Below, piece after piece: positions 5,531 to 5,534 of a stretch of DNA of 5,534 bases. Position 1 is the first letter of the stretch; every line of letters begins with the position of its first letter. The position numbers and the translations under genes are program-made. The stretch spans positions 1 to 5,534 of the forward strand of contig JAEDKS010000152.1 in the NCBI GenBank assembly GCA_016295665.1, read 5' to 3'. Under the pieces are notes generated by a model that saw only the letters and a program-made list of their open reading frames with translations, searched no databases and was not told where the DNA came from. Source of the DNA: Clostridia bacterium. GTDB lineage: Bacteria > Bacillota > Clostridia > Christensenellales > Aristaeellaceae.

Positions 5531-5534
5531 GTGT

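Overview
The window reads as chromosomal DNA of a GC-rich (about 60% by eye) Gram-positive anaerobe of the class Clostridia, most likely Oscillospirales/Oscillospiraceae-like. Three things point there. The gene order is rpsM-rpsK-rpsD-rpoA-rplQ, with rpsD inside the alpha operon as in Clostridia but not in Bacillus. The S4 protein is of the type lacking the zinc-binding cysteines. Purine-rich Shine-Dalgarno sequences are strong throughout. The genus is an inference and was not tested.

Every gene lies on the minus strand, so transcription runs from right to left. Region 1 (5530 down to about 2321) is the distal part of the ribosomal-protein/RNA polymerase alpha operon: S13, S11, S4, RNA polymerase alpha subunit and L17. 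It ends at a strong intrinsic terminator (2353-2321). The rpsM-rpsK and rpsK-rpsD spacers are short, but those around rpoA are longer (104 and 78 nt). The rpsD-rpoA spacer holds a long GC-rich hairpin without a U-tract.

Region 2 (about 2241 down to 946) is a single-gene unit: an extended -10 candidate, a near-perfect ribosome binding site in front of a TTG start, a membrane-bound GGDEF diguanylate cyclase, and its own terminator.

Region 3 (about 876 down to the left edge) starts at a candidate extended -10 promoter. It encodes an XRE-type helix-turn-helix regulator with a second C-terminal domain, followed by a translationally coupled peptidase E-like (S51) gene cut by the window edge.

The right part is core translation and transcription machinery. 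The left part is two small accessory units, one for c-di-GMP signalling and one for a regulator with a putative peptidase. I saw no mobile elements, CRISPR arrays or tRNA/rRNA genes. Nothing here is clearly a new biological system. The items most worth a second look are the enlarged L17, the hairpin before rpoA, and the regulator-peptidase pair.
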